A stretch of DNA of 64,000 nt from Deltaproteobacteria bacterium HGW-Deltaproteobacteria-12 (GTDB lineage Bacteria; Desulfobacterota; Syntrophia; Syntrophales; Smithellaceae): positions 92,834 through 156,833 of the forward strand of contig PHBK01000014.1 of the NCBI GenBank assembly GCA_002840565.1, in the 5' to 3' direction. Both the position numbers and the translations under genes were made by a program. Shown piece after piece: positions 10,667 to 20,258 of the stretch (the stretch's first letter is position 1; each line of letters starts with the position of its first letter). A model generated the notes under the pieces. The model was not told the origin of the DNA. It did no database searches and saw only the letters and a program-made list of their open reading frames with translations.

Positions 10667-10841
10667 TTGTGCTGGTCGGCATCTAAAGGATAAATTATTT
10701 TTAGCAGGACTGACATCTGCAGTTTAAAAAAGGTAAAATTTCTGCCGTTGCCTTTACGGATAAAGGGCTTTATGATACATAATAACGAAATATAAAATCG
10801 CAAAAGGCTCCGTTATTAAAAAAGATAAATATTATCGGCCA

Positions 10842-12893
10842 TTGAACAAGAATTATGCCGCAAAAAGGCACCGGTCAAAATCATATTCTCCGGCAATGAA
10901 GCCGGAAATTGATCCGACGCTCAAAAGTGTCTTGGCCAAAATAGGCAAACCTCATCCCGTTCCTTTTGTTCCCGATGCTTTTCAAAGAGATGCCCTGGAA
11001 GCCATAAAAAAAACAGATTGTCTTGTTATCGCTCCGACCGGTTCCGGCAAAACCTGGATTGCGCGGGAAGCGATATTGTCAGTGCTGAAACAGGGCGGGA
11101 GGAGCTGGTATGCATCACCCCTGAAGGCGCTTTCCAATTCTAAATGGATTGAATTTGGCCTTCATTTCGAGTCCGGGAATGTGGGCATTATTACCGGTGA
11201 CACCAAAGAAAATACCGAAGCGCCGATAATTGTCGGCACAACGGAAATATTGCGCAACCAGCTTTACGATGCCATGCATCAGGGGACTGACTTGAATTGC
11301 GACCTGGTTATTCTCGATGAGGCTCATTTCCTGGGAGACCTGGACCGCGGGGTCGTCTGGGAAGAGGTTATGACTTATCTGCCGGTGCGGGTAAACCTTC
11401 TTCTTTTATCGGCAACAATCGGCAACGGTGAAGAGATTGCCTCGTGGCTTTCGGCTATTCGCAAGAAGCTTTGCGTGGTAGTCAAAGAGGAGAAGCGTCC
11501 GGTGCCTCTCTATCCTATTTTTCTGCATCCTTCCGGCAGGCTTTTGCCTTTTTTAGAAGGGAAAAAATTATCAGCACCTGTTGCTGATTTTTTACAGAAA
11601 GACTCCGGCCGGCATTTCGCCCACCGGCGCATGCCCGAATACGGCGGCATCATCAGAATAATGGAAAGATTCAGCCTCCTGCCGGCAATATTTTTCTTAA
11701 AGTCACGAGCGGAGTGCGATGCAGCTTTAACGGCAAAAGAGTTTTTATCTCCGCTACCTCCATCTGATGAGTTCAATACTTCATTACAGGAATTGTTGCA
11801 GCGTTTTCCTTCACTGCAAAACCACCGGCAATTAAAGGCCTTGCAGTTCTTCGGGATTGCCGCTCATCACGGCGGTCAGCTGCCCGCCTGGAAATTGTTA
11901 GTTGAAGAAATGATGAACAGGGGGCATTTGCGGGCTATTTTTGCGACATCAACAATAGCCGCAGGAGTGAACTTTCCGGCACGGACAATTGTGCTTTTCA
12001 ATTCTGATTTATTTAATGGACATGATTTTCAGCCGATGTCGGCCACTGAATTCCGGCAGATGACGGGACGCGCCGGAAGGCGGGGACTAGACAAGATCGG
12101 TTTTATGCTTGCTATTAGCGGAAAGTTTATGGATATCGGTCATGTGCGGAGATTATTGTTCAAAGCTCCGGAAGATATTTTGAGCCAGCTGAAAAATGAT
12201 TTTGCCATGGTTCTGAATTTGCTGATGTCTCAGAAACCATCCGATATAAAGGAAATATTTGAAAGATCTCTGGCTGCTTATCAGCAAAATGAGCGCCAAC
12301 GCAATTCAGCACAGAGAGCCGCCCGAAAGCTCTGGGTTGATTTTTGCCGCCATGTAGATTTTTTAAAGGCGGAAGGGTTTGTCAGTGATGAAGAAAGTCT
12401 TACCGCTGATGGCTTCTGGGCGGCAAGGCTTCGGCTTGATGCTCCCCTGCTCGTTGCTGAATGCTTGCGGCAACAGTGCTTTCCCGAGCAGAACGAAAGA
12501 CTTCTGGCAGCGATTGTAGCTCTTTTTGCTTATGATCGCGATACGGAAACGAGCGTCGCAGTGAAAGACCTGCCGCCGAAACTCACAGCGGCGCTGAAGA
12601 AAACATTGCTGGTCGTCCGGCCGCTCATGCGCAGGCTTAATGCCGCGGGATTTGTTACCGCGAAACTAACTCCTGCGGCGGGAATCGCGATGTATTACTG
12701 GGCCCAGGGACGCAGCTGGGATAGTGTAATTAAGGCGACAGGATTTGCCGAAGGCGACATGGCGACTTTAATTTTACGGACAGCCGATAGTTTAAGGCAG
12801 ATTGCCGCGCTGAAAGATAATTATCCGGAGGTGGCGGGGTGCGCCTTCAAAGCCAGGGAAGGAATACTGAGAGAACCGGTCCTCTTCCTGTAA
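10842..12893 (+). CDS. Ski2-like DEAD/DEAH-box helicase
   Basis: A 683-residue superfamily 2 helicase. Motif I is APTGSGKT (64-71), motif II is LDEAH near residue 161, motif III is SAT (LLLSATIGNG), and motif VI is MTGRAGRRG near 406. The GRAGRRG form points to the Ski2/Mtr4/Hel308 group, which unwinds RNA or DNA with 3'-5' polarity. The C-terminal ~230 residues look helical with no known domain I can name. The start is uncertain. TTG at 10842 gives the longest frame, while ATG at 10896 (residue 19) is also reasonable, and neither has a clear ribosome-binding site. It stands alone, and a palindromic element begins 3 bp after its stop. Confidence 0.8.
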   Translation: MNKNYAAKRHRSKSYSPAMKPEIDPTLKSVLAKIGKPHPVPFVPDAFQRDALEAIKKTDCLVIAPTGSGKTWIAREAILSVLKQGGRSWYASPLKALSNSKWIEFGLHFESGNVGIITGDTKENTEAPIIVGTTEILRNQLYDAMHQGTDLNCDLVILDEAHFLGDLDRGVVWEEVMTYLPVRVNLLLLSATIGNGEEIASWLSAIRKKLCVVVKEEKRPVPLYPIFLHPSGRLLPFLEGKKLSAPVADFLQKDSGRHFAHRRMPEYGGIIRIMERFSLLPAIFFLKSRAECDAALTAKEFLSPLPPSDEFNTSLQELLQRFPSLQNHRQLKALQFFGIAAHHGGQLPAWKLLVEEMMNRGHLRAIFATSTIAAGVNFPARTIVLFNSDLFNGHDFQPMSATEFRQMTGRAGRRGLDKIGFMLAISGKFMDIGHVRRLLFKAPEDILSQLKNDFAMVLNLLMSQKPSDIKEIFERSLAAYQQNERQRNSAQRAARKLWVDFCRHVDFLKAEGFVSDEESLTADGFWAARLRLDAPLLVAECLRQQCFPEQNERLLAAIVALFAYDRDTETSVAVKDLPPKLTAALKKTLLVVRPLMRRLNAAGFVTAKLTPAAGIAMYYWAQGRSWDSVIKATGFAEGDMATLILRTADSLRQIAALKDNYPEVAGCAFKAREGILREPVLFL

Positions 12894-12895
12894 TC

Positions 12896-13019
12896 GGGCT
12901 GTTGAAAACGACTCATCTACTTTGTTGCGCTTCGGCCTTTCGTCGCTGCGGCGTATGTCAAAATACGTCTCACTCCGAAGACATCGCGCGCCGCGTATCT
13001 GAGCCGTTTTGAACAACCC
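12896..13019. repeat. MITE-like palindromic element with imperfect terminal inverted repeats
   Basis: The left end GGGCTGTTGAAAACG (12896-12910) and the reverse complement of the right end (13005-13019) agree at 13 of 15 positions. Similarity continues inward (ACTCATCTAC against GCTCAGATAC). The 124 bp interior is GC-rich and has no reading frame of note. Elements with these ends are, to my recollection, repeated in many deltaproteobacterial genomes. It may act as a terminator or transcript stabiliser for the helicase gene that ends 3 bp upstream. Confidence 0.6.
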
Positions 13020-13081
13020 TGCGAAAAAGAAGGTGCATAATCAAATTTGTCATTGCCCCACTGCCTCTGCATAAAAAAGTT

Positions 13082-13118
13082 GTCATTGCGAGGAGCCAGC
13101 AGGGTGACGAAGCAATCT
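13082..13118. repeat. REP-like repeat, left copy flanking the GIY-YIG gene
   Basis: A 37 bp stretch running GTCATTGCG ... GCAATCT. Its reverse complement matches the right copy at 13500-13536 at 26 of 37 positions, with identical 7 bp and 11 bp ends. The two copies are inverted with respect to each other and enclose only the GIY-YIG gene. A shorter GTCATTGC also occurs at about 13049. Confidence 0.65.
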
Positions 13119-13146
13119 AACTATTGTTGGTTTCGATAAGAGTTAT

Positions 13147-13434
13147 ATGAATAGACAATTTTACGTTTATATTATGACGAATAAAAATAATTCTGTCCTT
13201 TACACGGGAGTTACCAATGAGCTCGTCCGACGAGTTTATGAGCATAAAAATAAATTAGTGGAAGGCTTTACTAAGAAATATAATGTGGATAAATTGGTGT
13301 TCTACGAGGTGTGTGAAGACATTAATAGTGCCATTGTAAGGGAGAAGCAAATCAAAGGCGGCTCACGGGGAAAGAAGATCAAGTTAATTGAAGATATGAA
13401 TAGAGAATGGAATGATTTGTACGAAGCATTATGA
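13147..13434 (+). CDS. small GIY-YIG nuclease-domain protein (YhbQ/UPF0213-like)
   Basis: A 95-residue single-domain GIY-YIG protein. YVYIMTNKNN and VLYTGVTNEL give the two-part GIY-YIG signature. The conserved Arg follows in LVRRVYEHK, and the Glu lies in AIVREKQIKG. The family includes stand-alone nucleases of poorly known function as well as the UvrC N-domain and homing endonucleases. No clear ribosome-binding site precedes the ATG. The gene is bounded on both sides by inverted REP-like repeats and sits in an AT-richer accessory patch, so it may be part of a small mobile unit. Confidence 0.85.
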   Translation: MNRQFYVYIMTNKNNSVLYTGVTNELVRRVYEHKNKLVEGFTKKYNVDKLVFYEVCEDINSAIVREKQIKGGSRGKKIKLIEDMNREWNDLYEAL

Positions 13435-13461
13435 GATTATTATGCTCGGTAAGTCTATATA

Positions 13462-13536
13462 GTCATTGCAAGCAAAGCGAAGAAATCTTTATGATTTTGA
13501 GATTGCCACGCCACCTGAGAGGTGGCTCGCAATGAC
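13462..13536. repeat. palindromic REP-like element, right of the GIY-YIG gene
   Basis: A 75 bp palindrome that starts GTCATTGC and ends GCAATGAC. Its 3' half (13500-13536) is the inverted counterpart of the repeat at 13082-13118. It contains an inner hairpin GCCACC-TGAGA-GGTGGC. This arrangement is typical of REP/BIME-type elements. Confidence 0.65.
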
Positions 13537-13742
13537 AAAGAAATAATAAACAATATAGTCGAACCGGGCAGTGTCAACATGGTCTGAGAAATAGGAATAC
13601 AGATTGATAACGGTGTTAGATTAAGGTATTAAATAATAAATTGTAATTGGTTGGTTGAGAATATCCTGCAAAGCTAATGATCGAGTATCCGTAGTCACCG
13701 ATCCATATAAACTAAGTTATCTTATTTAAATAAAGTAAAAAA

Positions 13743-14551
13743 ATGAATTCATTAACATGCAACGAAAATCACGACTCAAAAAAATCAGGACAGGATATTG
13801 AGTTTTTATATAAATACTGTTCACTAAACAAGGACAATGCTCAACATAGAGAACGAATATTCACACACAATGAACTTTATTTTCGTTCTCCAAGAGTTTT
13901 CAACGACCCGTTTGATTCAAAAATTCGTTTGGAATTTGAAGGATCAAAAGATGCTTGGAAGACATATCTTCTTAAGTTGTACAGAAAAAAACATCCTGAC
14001 TGGAACAGAGAACAACGACTAGCTGAAATACGGCAAATAATCCGAGAAAGACGTTATGAACGCATACCCGAAGGACTACTCGATTCGTATCTTGATCAAA
14101 TAGGTGTTTTTTGCATGTCAGAGGTAAATGATCAAATTCTAATGTGGTCGCATTACAGTGAAAGCCACACAGGTTTTTGTCTTGAATTTAGGGCTACATC
14201 AACCACACCATTTTTCAGTAGAGCTCAAAAAATTATATATATAGCACGGAATATCCATCAATAAATTTTTTTAAAAGCTCTCAACATGCTCAGATGGAGG
14301 GTACATTATTAACCAAATCCAATTTATGGAGTTATGAGAAAGAGTGGCGCATCATTGAACATATAAAAGGTGTAGGAAAGTATAGTTTTCCTCCACAACT
14401 CCTGACAGGTGTAATAATAGGATGCCAAATGCCAGATGCAAATAAAACAAAAATCATCAATTGGGCTAAAAACAGAAACCCGAAGCCATTACTATATAAA
14501 GCCGAAGTAAAGAAAAGAGAGTTTGGTTTGAAAATTAAACCGATGGAGTGA
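13743..14551 (+). pseudogene. DUF2971 family gene, frameshifted in a (TA)5 tract
   Basis: Two consecutive frames together encode one DUF2971 protein of about 268 residues. The first (13743-14264) has the family start LYKYCSLN, FRSPRVFNDPFDS and ILMWSHYSESHTGF. The second continues from about 14244 with YPSINFFKSSQHAQ, MEGTLLTKS and YEKEWRII, ending at 14551. The break is at a TA dinucleotide run (14234-14243). With four TA units instead of five the frames join exactly at that place (IIY-STEYPS). So this is a recent slippage mutation, a sequencing error, or a switchable gene. Function of DUF2971 is unknown; it is often found in accessory or defence-related regions. Low GC compared with neighbours suggests transfer. 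Confidence 0.8.
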
Positions 14552-14684
14552 AAAGATAAAAAGGGCAATGCAGCCGATTGTTGCGCTCCGGCTTATTATT
14601 TAGAATCAATCGGGACTATTTAATATATACAGCTTGTAGCGATAAAATTACGAACCACTTTACAAATAATATGGATATAGTTTT

Positions 14685-16679
14685 ATGGATAAGTTTAAAA
14701 TGATAACCGGTTTTGTTCCTGCAGGCGATCAGCCACAGGCGATAGAGGAATTGTCGCGTGGGTTGGCCGACGGCAAAGGTCATCAGGTGCTGCTGGGTGT
14801 TACGGGGTCAGGAAAAACATTCACGATTGCCAATGTCATTGAACGCGCGCAGCGCCCCGCATTGGTTATTGCTCATAATAAAACATTGGCTGCGCAATTG
14901 TATGAGGAATTCAAAGGACTCTTTCCCGATAACTCTGTCGAATACTTTGTCAGCTATTACGATTATTACCAGCCGGAGGCCTACCTGCCCAGCACGGATA
15001 CTTTTATTGAAAAGGATTCCGCTATCAATGAAGAAATTGACAAACTGCGCCACGCGGCCACCCATGCGCTGCTGACCCGCCGCGACGTCATCATTGTTGC
15101 CAGCGTCTCCTGCATTTATGGTCTGGGTTCTCCGGACGCCTATCTGGGAATGATCGTGCAGTTGGAAGTAGGCATGGATGTTCCCCGCGAGGAGATTTTA
15201 AAAAAACTGGTGGAGATACAATACGAACGAAACGATATTGATTTTCACCGCGGCACATTCCGCGTGCGCGGCGACGTGGTGGAAATATTTCCTCCTTACG
15301 AAGACGAACAGGCGCTGCGGGTGGAGTTTTTCGGCGACACCATCGAATCCATGACGCTCATTGATCCACTGCGCGGCAAGAAGATGGGATCAGTGCAGAA
15401 AACCGCTGTTTATCCCGGCAGTCACTATGTGACCACGCGCGATAATCTCCAAAGAGCGACAACTGATATCCGCGCGGAACTGGCCCGGACGCTGGCTGAA
15501 TATAAAGATCAAAACAAGCTGCTGGAGATGCAGCGCCTGGAACAGCGCACCAACTTTGATCTGGAGATGATGGAAGAGATGGGCTACTGTCAGGGCATTG
15601 AAAATTATTCCCGTCACCTTACCGGACGAAGTCCCGGTGAGCCGCCGCCGACCCTGATGGAATACCTGCCCAAAGATGCTCTGATTATCATCGATGAGAG
15701 TCACGCCACGCTGCCGCAGCTGGGCGGCATGTATCGCGGAGACCGGTCGCGCAAGGAGACCCTTGTAAAATACGGTTTCCGCCTGCCTTCCGCTCTGGAT
15801 AACCGGCCGCTGCGTTTTGAAGAATACGAAGCTCTGGCCAATCAGCGTATCTATATTTCCGCGACGCCTGCACAATATGAACTGGAAAAGGCGCAGGGCG
15901 TCAGGGTTGAGCAAATCATCCGCCCCACGGGATTAATGGACCCGGAAATTGAGATCAAGCCGGCAGTGCATCAGGTGGATGATCTGCTTGAAGAAATACG
16001 GCAGCGGACTGAACAAAAGGAAAGGGTGCTTGTAACTACCCTGACCAAACGCATGGCGGAAAATTTAACTGACTACTACAATAGCCTGGGGATTCGTGTA
16101 CGCTACCTGCATTCCGATATCCACACACTCGAGCGCGTCAGCATTATCCGCGATTTGCGTCTGGGCGAATTTGACGTGCTGGTCGGGGTCAATCTGCTGC
16201 GCGAAGGGCTGGACATTCCCGAAGTGTCGCTCGTGGCGATACTCGACGCCGACAAGGAAGGGTTTTTACGTTCCGAGCGCTCGCTTATTCAGACGAGCGG
16301 CCGCGCCGCGCGCAATGTCGGAGGCAAAGTCATCATGTATGCCGATAAAATCACCAAATCCATTCAGGCCTGCCTGGACGAAACAAAGCGCCGCCGGGTG
16401 ATTCAGGCTAAGTTCAATGAAGAAAATAATATCACGCCGGAAACAATTCAAAAGTCGATCAGTAATTTACTGGGCTCCATCTATGAAGCCGATTATGTTA
16501 CAATTCCAGTGGATGCGCGGGGCAGGGCCATTCCGGCTAAAGAAGAAGATTTGCCCGAGCTGATTAAAAAACTTACAGCGGAAATGAAGCAGGCGGCGAA
16601 GAATCTTGAGTTCGAAAAAGCCGCGAGCCTGCGCGATGAGATAAAAGAGTTGAACAAGATTTTGATCGAGATGTGTTGA
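14685..16679 (+). CDS. uvrB: UvrABC excinuclease subunit B
   Basis: A 664-residue UvrB, the damage-verification helicase of nucleotide excision repair. Walker A is GVTGSGKT (38-45), and the beta-hairpin region [12 protein letters not shown] lies near 95. DESH is in [11 protein letters not shown]. Helicase motifs V and VI ([19 protein letters not shown]) follow, and the C-terminal UVR motif that binds UvrC is present ([13 protein letters not shown]). Length is normal. It starts a rightward repair cluster with a QueG-like gene and uvrC. Confidence 0.97.
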   Translation: MDKFKMITGFVPAGDQPQAIEELSRGLADGKGHQVLLGVTGSGKTFTIANVIERAQRPALVIAHNKTLAAQLYEEFKGLFPDNSVEYFVSYYDYYQPEAYLPSTDTFIEKDSAINEEIDKLRHAATHALLTRRDVIIVASVSCIYGLGSPDAYLGMIVQLEVGMDVPREEILKKLVEIQYERNDIDFHRGTFRVRGDVVEIFPPYEDEQALRVEFFGDTIESMTLIDPLRGKKMGSVQKTAVYPGSHYVTTRDNLQRATTDIRAELARTLAEYKDQNKLLEMQRLEQRTNFDLEMMEEMGYCQGIENYSRHLTGRSPGEPPPTLMEYLPKDALIIIDESHATLPQLGGMYRGDRSRKETLVKYGFRLPSALDNRPLRFEEYEALANQRIYISATPAQYELEKAQGVRVEQIIRPTGLMDPEIEIKPAVHQVDDLLEEIRQRTEQKERVLVTTLTKRMAENLTDYYNSLGIRVRYLHSDIHTLERVSIIRDLRLGEFDVLVGVNLLREGLDIPEVSLVAILDADKEGFLRSERSLIQTSGRAARNVGGKVIMYADKITKSIQACLDETKRRRVIQAKFNEENNITPETIQKSISNLLGSIYEADYVTIPVDARGRAIPAKEEDLPELIKKLTAEMKQAAKNLEFEKAASLRDEIKELNKILIEMC

Positions 16680-16723
16680 TAAGGGAATTCAAACCTTTCC
16701 CTACAAGAAGTGAAAGGCGATCT

Positions 16724-17758
16724 ATGAATAAACGTCCGAGAATGAAAGACCGCTACCGCCGCTTTTCCTTCCTGTCTGATGTCGAGGGAATGAAAAATGC
16801 TCTGGGAGAGATGCGGGGCTTGTTTGTGTCCAAACAACCTGTCCTGAACCAGAATGCCCGAAGAATTAAACAGCCGAACATACCGGATGAAAAATGGTTT
16901 ATTCAGACGATCAAACACAAGGTGGCGAACCACCCGGACAATGCCATGGAATACCCTTTTTACGGCGAGCCGATTTTTGAGGACCCCCTCATCGGTTTTG
17001 TCCGGGGCAGCGACCCGATATTTGATCAATTTCAGAAGATCATAGGGCCTCACCACTTTACTCCCCGGGAAATTATGAAATGGCAGGCGGACAACAACGG
17101 AGTAGTGCCGCCGGATGCCGACGATATAAGCGTTGTCTCTTTTGTCATGCCGTTCACGGGCAGAACCAAACAGGACAATGCCTCTGCCGGGGACTGGGTT
17201 GCCGAGCGCTGGGCACAGGGTCGTCTGCTGGGCGAGATCTTCAGTCAGACCTTTGTGCGGGAAATTGTCGCCGGGCTGATGGATCAGGGAATACTCGCCG
17301 TCTCACCTGATGCAACTCCCATATTCAACAAGAAGCGTTATCCCCGCGTGGGCTGGGCATCGCCCTGGTCCCATCGGCATATCGCCTATGCTGCAGGCCT
17401 GGGCACGTTTGGGATGCATGACTTCCTGATTACGGAGAAAGGCTGTGCACATCGCCTCGGCAGTTTTGTGGTCAACTTAAAACTGGAACCGAACCGGCAG
17501 CGTCCGGCCGACATCCATGCACATTGCCTTCAATATCAGGGCGTTTCGTGCCTGAAATGCGCGCAGCGTTGTCCGGCCAAGGCTATAAGCAGCGAGAAGG
17601 CCCATGACAAGGAGGCCTGCTATGAAAAAGTTGCCGCTTCCCTGAAGTACTGCAACACTAACTATCATATCTTCATTTATGGATGCGGCCTTTGTGCGAC
17701 CGGGGTTCCCTGTGAATCGCATATCCCGGAAGCAACAATCAAAAAATTGCCCGGTTGA
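16724..17758 (+). CDS. QueG/reductive-dehalogenase-like 4Fe-4S protein
   Basis: A 344-residue protein related to epoxyqueuosine reductase (QueG) and the cobalamin-binding core of reductive dehalogenases. GLGTFGMHDFLITEKGCAHR corresponds to the family's loop at the cobalamin/substrate site. The C-terminal ferredoxin part has CLKCAQRCP, followed by CGLCATGVPC in place of the usual second CxxCxxCxxxCP, so its cluster ligation differs from true QueG. There is no Tat signal, so it is cytoplasmic. I chose the ATG at 16724, which has GAAAGG before it; a GTG at 16673 would overlap uvrB. It sits between uvrB and uvrC, but a repair role is only inference. Confidence 0.65.
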   Translation: MNKRPRMKDRYRRFSFLSDVEGMKNALGEMRGLFVSKQPVLNQNARRIKQPNIPDEKWFIQTIKHKVANHPDNAMEYPFYGEPIFEDPLIGFVRGSDPIFDQFQKIIGPHHFTPREIMKWQADNNGVVPPDADDISVVSFVMPFTGRTKQDNASAGDWVAERWAQGRLLGEIFSQTFVREIVAGLMDQGILAVSPDATPIFNKKRYPRVGWASPWSHRHIAYAAGLGTFGMHDFLITEKGCAHRLGSFVVNLKLEPNRQRPADIHAHCLQYQGVSCLKCAQRCPAKAISSEKAHDKEACYEKVAASLKYCNTNYHIFIYGCGLCATGVPCESHIPEATIKKLPG

Positions 17759-17809
17759 ACAGAGTTTTCAAATAAATTATAAGTGGAAGAAATAATTGCT
17801 GGTTAAAAA

Positions 17810-19651
17810 ATGCCGGAACATGCCAACTTAAAAGAGAATATGATTTCCGCGCCGCGCAGTCCCGGTGTCTACATAATGCGCGATGAACCCGGGAAGGTGA
17901 TCTACGTTGGCAAAGCCAACGATCTCAAAAACCGCATCGCTTCGTATTTTACCGGAAAGGACACGCGGCCGATGGCGCCGTTTTTGATGGCTCGAGTGTG
18001 TTCCATCGACTTCATCACGACCGCCACGGGAAAAGAAGCGCTGATTCTGGAAAACAACCTGATCAAGAGGCACCGTCCCCGCTACAACGTCATTCTACGC
18101 GACGATAAAACCTACTATCATCTGTCACTTGATCCTGCGGAAAAATTTCCCCGTCTGCAACTGGTGCGTAAGAGAACGAACAAAAAAGTGCTTTATTTTG
18201 GTCCATATCCGTCGGGACTGGCCGCTAAAGAAACGCTGCGGTTTGTTTTGTCTGTCTTTCCTCTACGCAGCTGCCGCAACCGTGATTTCCGATTACGCGC
18301 AAGGCCCTGCCTGGAGCATCAGATCGGACGGTGTCTTGCTCCCTGCAAGGGATTGGTAGAGGAAGAAGCCTACAAAAAGTTGGCGGACAGTGCTGTGTCT
18401 TTCCTTCAGGGGCGCAGGCGTGAGTTGATTCCCGCTTTGCAAAAACAGATGGAAGAGGCGGCTGAGGACTTGAATTACGAGGAAGCGGCGCGTTTGCGCG
18501 ATCGTATCGGTGCGCTTACACATGTGCTGGAAAAACAAAATGTGGATTGGGTCGGTAATCAGGATCAGGATGTGCTGGGATTCTATACGGATGATGATGC
18601 CTGCCAGCTTTGTATTTTGTTTGTGCGCGGGGGGAAGCTTATCGGCAGCAAGTCGTTCGCGCCGGTGAAAACAAAAGCAGAGATTGCTGAAATTATTTCA
18701 TCATTGCTCCAACAGTTTTACGATAATTCTGAGGTGCCGGAAGAAATTATCCTTCCCTGCAATCTTCCCGAGGAAAATGTCATTGTCGAATGGCTCTCCG
18801 ACGAAAAAGGAAAGAAGGTGCTGATAACTGTTCCCCGGCGCGGGGCCAAAAAAGCGCTGCTTGAAATGGCCTGCGCCAACTCCCGCGAATTGCTGGAGTC
18901 AGCCCGGAAGAAAGAGGAGCAGAAAACGGCAGCTCTTTCGATCCTTCAGGAAAAACTGACGCTTTCCCGTTTGCCCCGCAGGATAGAATGTTATGACATA
19001 TCCAATATCAGCGGCAAGCAAGCCGTCGGTTCGCAGGTGGTCTTTCAGGACGGCGAGCCGGACAAAGCCGCTTATCGACGTTTCCGGGTTAAAACCGCGG
19101 AAGAACCTGATGATTACGGCATGATGCGTGAGGTGCTGACCAGACGTTTTACCGGCGCTGAAGAAATGCCGGACCTGGTTGTGGTGGATGGAGGCAAGGG
19201 GCAGCTTAATGTCGCACTTTCCGTCTTGAAAGATTTGAAGATCAAATTGGATGTGATCGGTCTGGCTAAAGAAGAGCGCACCTTCCTTTCCGGCAGCCGA
19301 ATCATAAAAAAGAAAACGGCAAAGGCGGAAGATCGCGTTTATTTGCCGCGACGGAAGGATGCTGTCTTTCTTTCAGCATTCCCGCAGGCGCTTTCACTTT
19401 TACAGCGACTGCGGGATGAGGCCCATCGCTTTGCTGTCAGCTTCCACCACAAACTAAAGCAGAAAAATGATCTGCGTTCTTTATTGGAGGCAATTCCCGA
19501 TGTCGGCAACCGGCGCAAAAGAATGCTGCTCAGGCATTTCGGTTCGGCCGAACAGGTGCGAAACGCTTCTTTTGAAGATTTGCAAAAAGTTTCGGGAATT
19601 GGTAAGGAACTGGCGGAAAAGATATACTCTCATCTGAGAGAAGTTAAGTGA
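17810..19651 (+). CDS. uvrC: UvrABC excinuclease subunit C
   Basis: A 613-residue UvrC, which makes both incisions in nucleotide excision repair. The N-terminal GIY-YIG nuclease spans about 17-95 (GVYIM, VIYVGKAN). The cysteine-containing segment CLEHQIGRCLAPC follows, then the UVR motif (LNYEEAARLRDRI) near 220. The RNase H-like 5' nuclease domain contains CYDISNISG and VVDGGKGQLNVA. A helix-hairpin-helix pair lies at the C-terminus (LLEAIPDVGNRRK, LQKVSGIGKELAE). Complete and of normal length. mntP follows after 15 bp. Confidence 0.97.
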   Translation: MPEHANLKENMISAPRSPGVYIMRDEPGKVIYVGKANDLKNRIASYFTGKDTRPMAPFLMARVCSIDFITTATGKEALILENNLIKRHRPRYNVILRDDKTYYHLSLDPAEKFPRLQLVRKRTNKKVLYFGPYPSGLAAKETLRFVLSVFPLRSCRNRDFRLRARPCLEHQIGRCLAPCKGLVEEEAYKKLADSAVSFLQGRRRELIPALQKQMEEAAEDLNYEEAARLRDRIGALTHVLEKQNVDWVGNQDQDVLGFYTDDDACQLCILFVRGGKLIGSKSFAPVKTKAEIAEIISSLLQQFYDNSEVPEEIILPCNLPEENVIVEWLSDEKGKKVLITVPRRGAKKALLEMACANSRELLESARKKEEQKTAALSILQEKLTLSRLPRRIECYDISNISGKQAVGSQVVFQDGEPDKAAYRRFRVKTAEEPDDYGMMREVLTRRFTGAEEMPDLVVVDGGKGQLNVALSVLKDLKIKLDVIGLAKEERTFLSGSRIIKKKTAKAEDRVYLPRRKDAVFLSAFPQALSLLQRLRDEAHRFAVSFHHKLKQKNDLRSLLEAIPDVGNRRKRMLLRHFGSAEQVRNASFEDLQKVSGIGKELAEKIYSHLREVK

Positions 19652-19666
19652 TCATAATTAACTGAT

Positions 19667-20221
19667 ATGAGCTTGGCAACTATTATTCTTCTGGCGATAG
19701 CGCTGGGTGTGGATGCGTTTTCCGTGGCGATCGGCATCGGTGCAGCCAATACCAGGAAAGCATGGGCGCCTGTCTGGCGCCTTTCCCTGGCCTTTGGTCT
19801 TTTTCAGTTTGCCATGCCGGTTATCGGGTGGTTGGCCGGTTCGACAGTGGTTTCTATCATTGCCGGTTTTGACCATTGGATTGCCTTCGCACTGCTGGCG
19901 TTTGTCGGCGGCAAAATGATTTGGGAAGGTTTCGGGGAGGCAGACGATGAGGAAAAGGCTGACCAGACCAGAGGTCTGCCGCTGCTTTTGCTTTCCATTG
20001 CGACCAGTATTGATGCCCTGGCTGTGGGCTTTAGTCTTTCCGTGCTGAAAATGCCGATATTATTCCCTGCGGTTATTATCGGAATTATCTGTTTTTTTAT
20101 GACGGCAATTGGCATGCTCTTCGGCAAGGCACTGGCAAAGTTGTTTGGCAGGAGGGTTGAGATCTTTGGCGGTGTTGTTCTAATCGCTATTGGTGTGAAG
20201 ATATTGATGGAGCACATGTAG
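19667..20221 (+). CDS. mntP: manganese efflux pump MntP
   Basis: A 184-residue inner-membrane protein with about six hydrophobic segments arranged as two halves. The conserved acidic residues in ALGVDAFSVAIG (first half) and ATSIDALAVGFSLS (second half) are hallmarks of MntP/YebN, which exports Mn2+. It follows uvrC by 15 bp and is probably cotranscribed. I see no separate manganese riboswitch (yybP-ykoY) in the short gap. Confidence 0.9.
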   Translation: MSLATIILLAIALGVDAFSVAIGIGAANTRKAWAPVWRLSLAFGLFQFAMPVIGWLAGSTVVSIIAGFDHWIAFALLAFVGGKMIWEGFGEADDEEKADQTRGLPLLLLSIATSIDALAVGFSLSVLKMPILFPAVIIGIICFFMTAIGMLFGKALAKLFGRRVEIFGGVVLIAIGVKILMEHM

Positions 20222-20258
20222 ACTGAAGGCTGAGGACTGAAGGTTTGAGAGGGGTGTC

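Noticed and set aside
13082..13536. CRISPR array or tRNA-like structure in the repeat-bearing patch
   Set aside because: Repeats are inverted and only two in number, without regular spacers; no tRNA cloverleaf or TPsiC arm was found.
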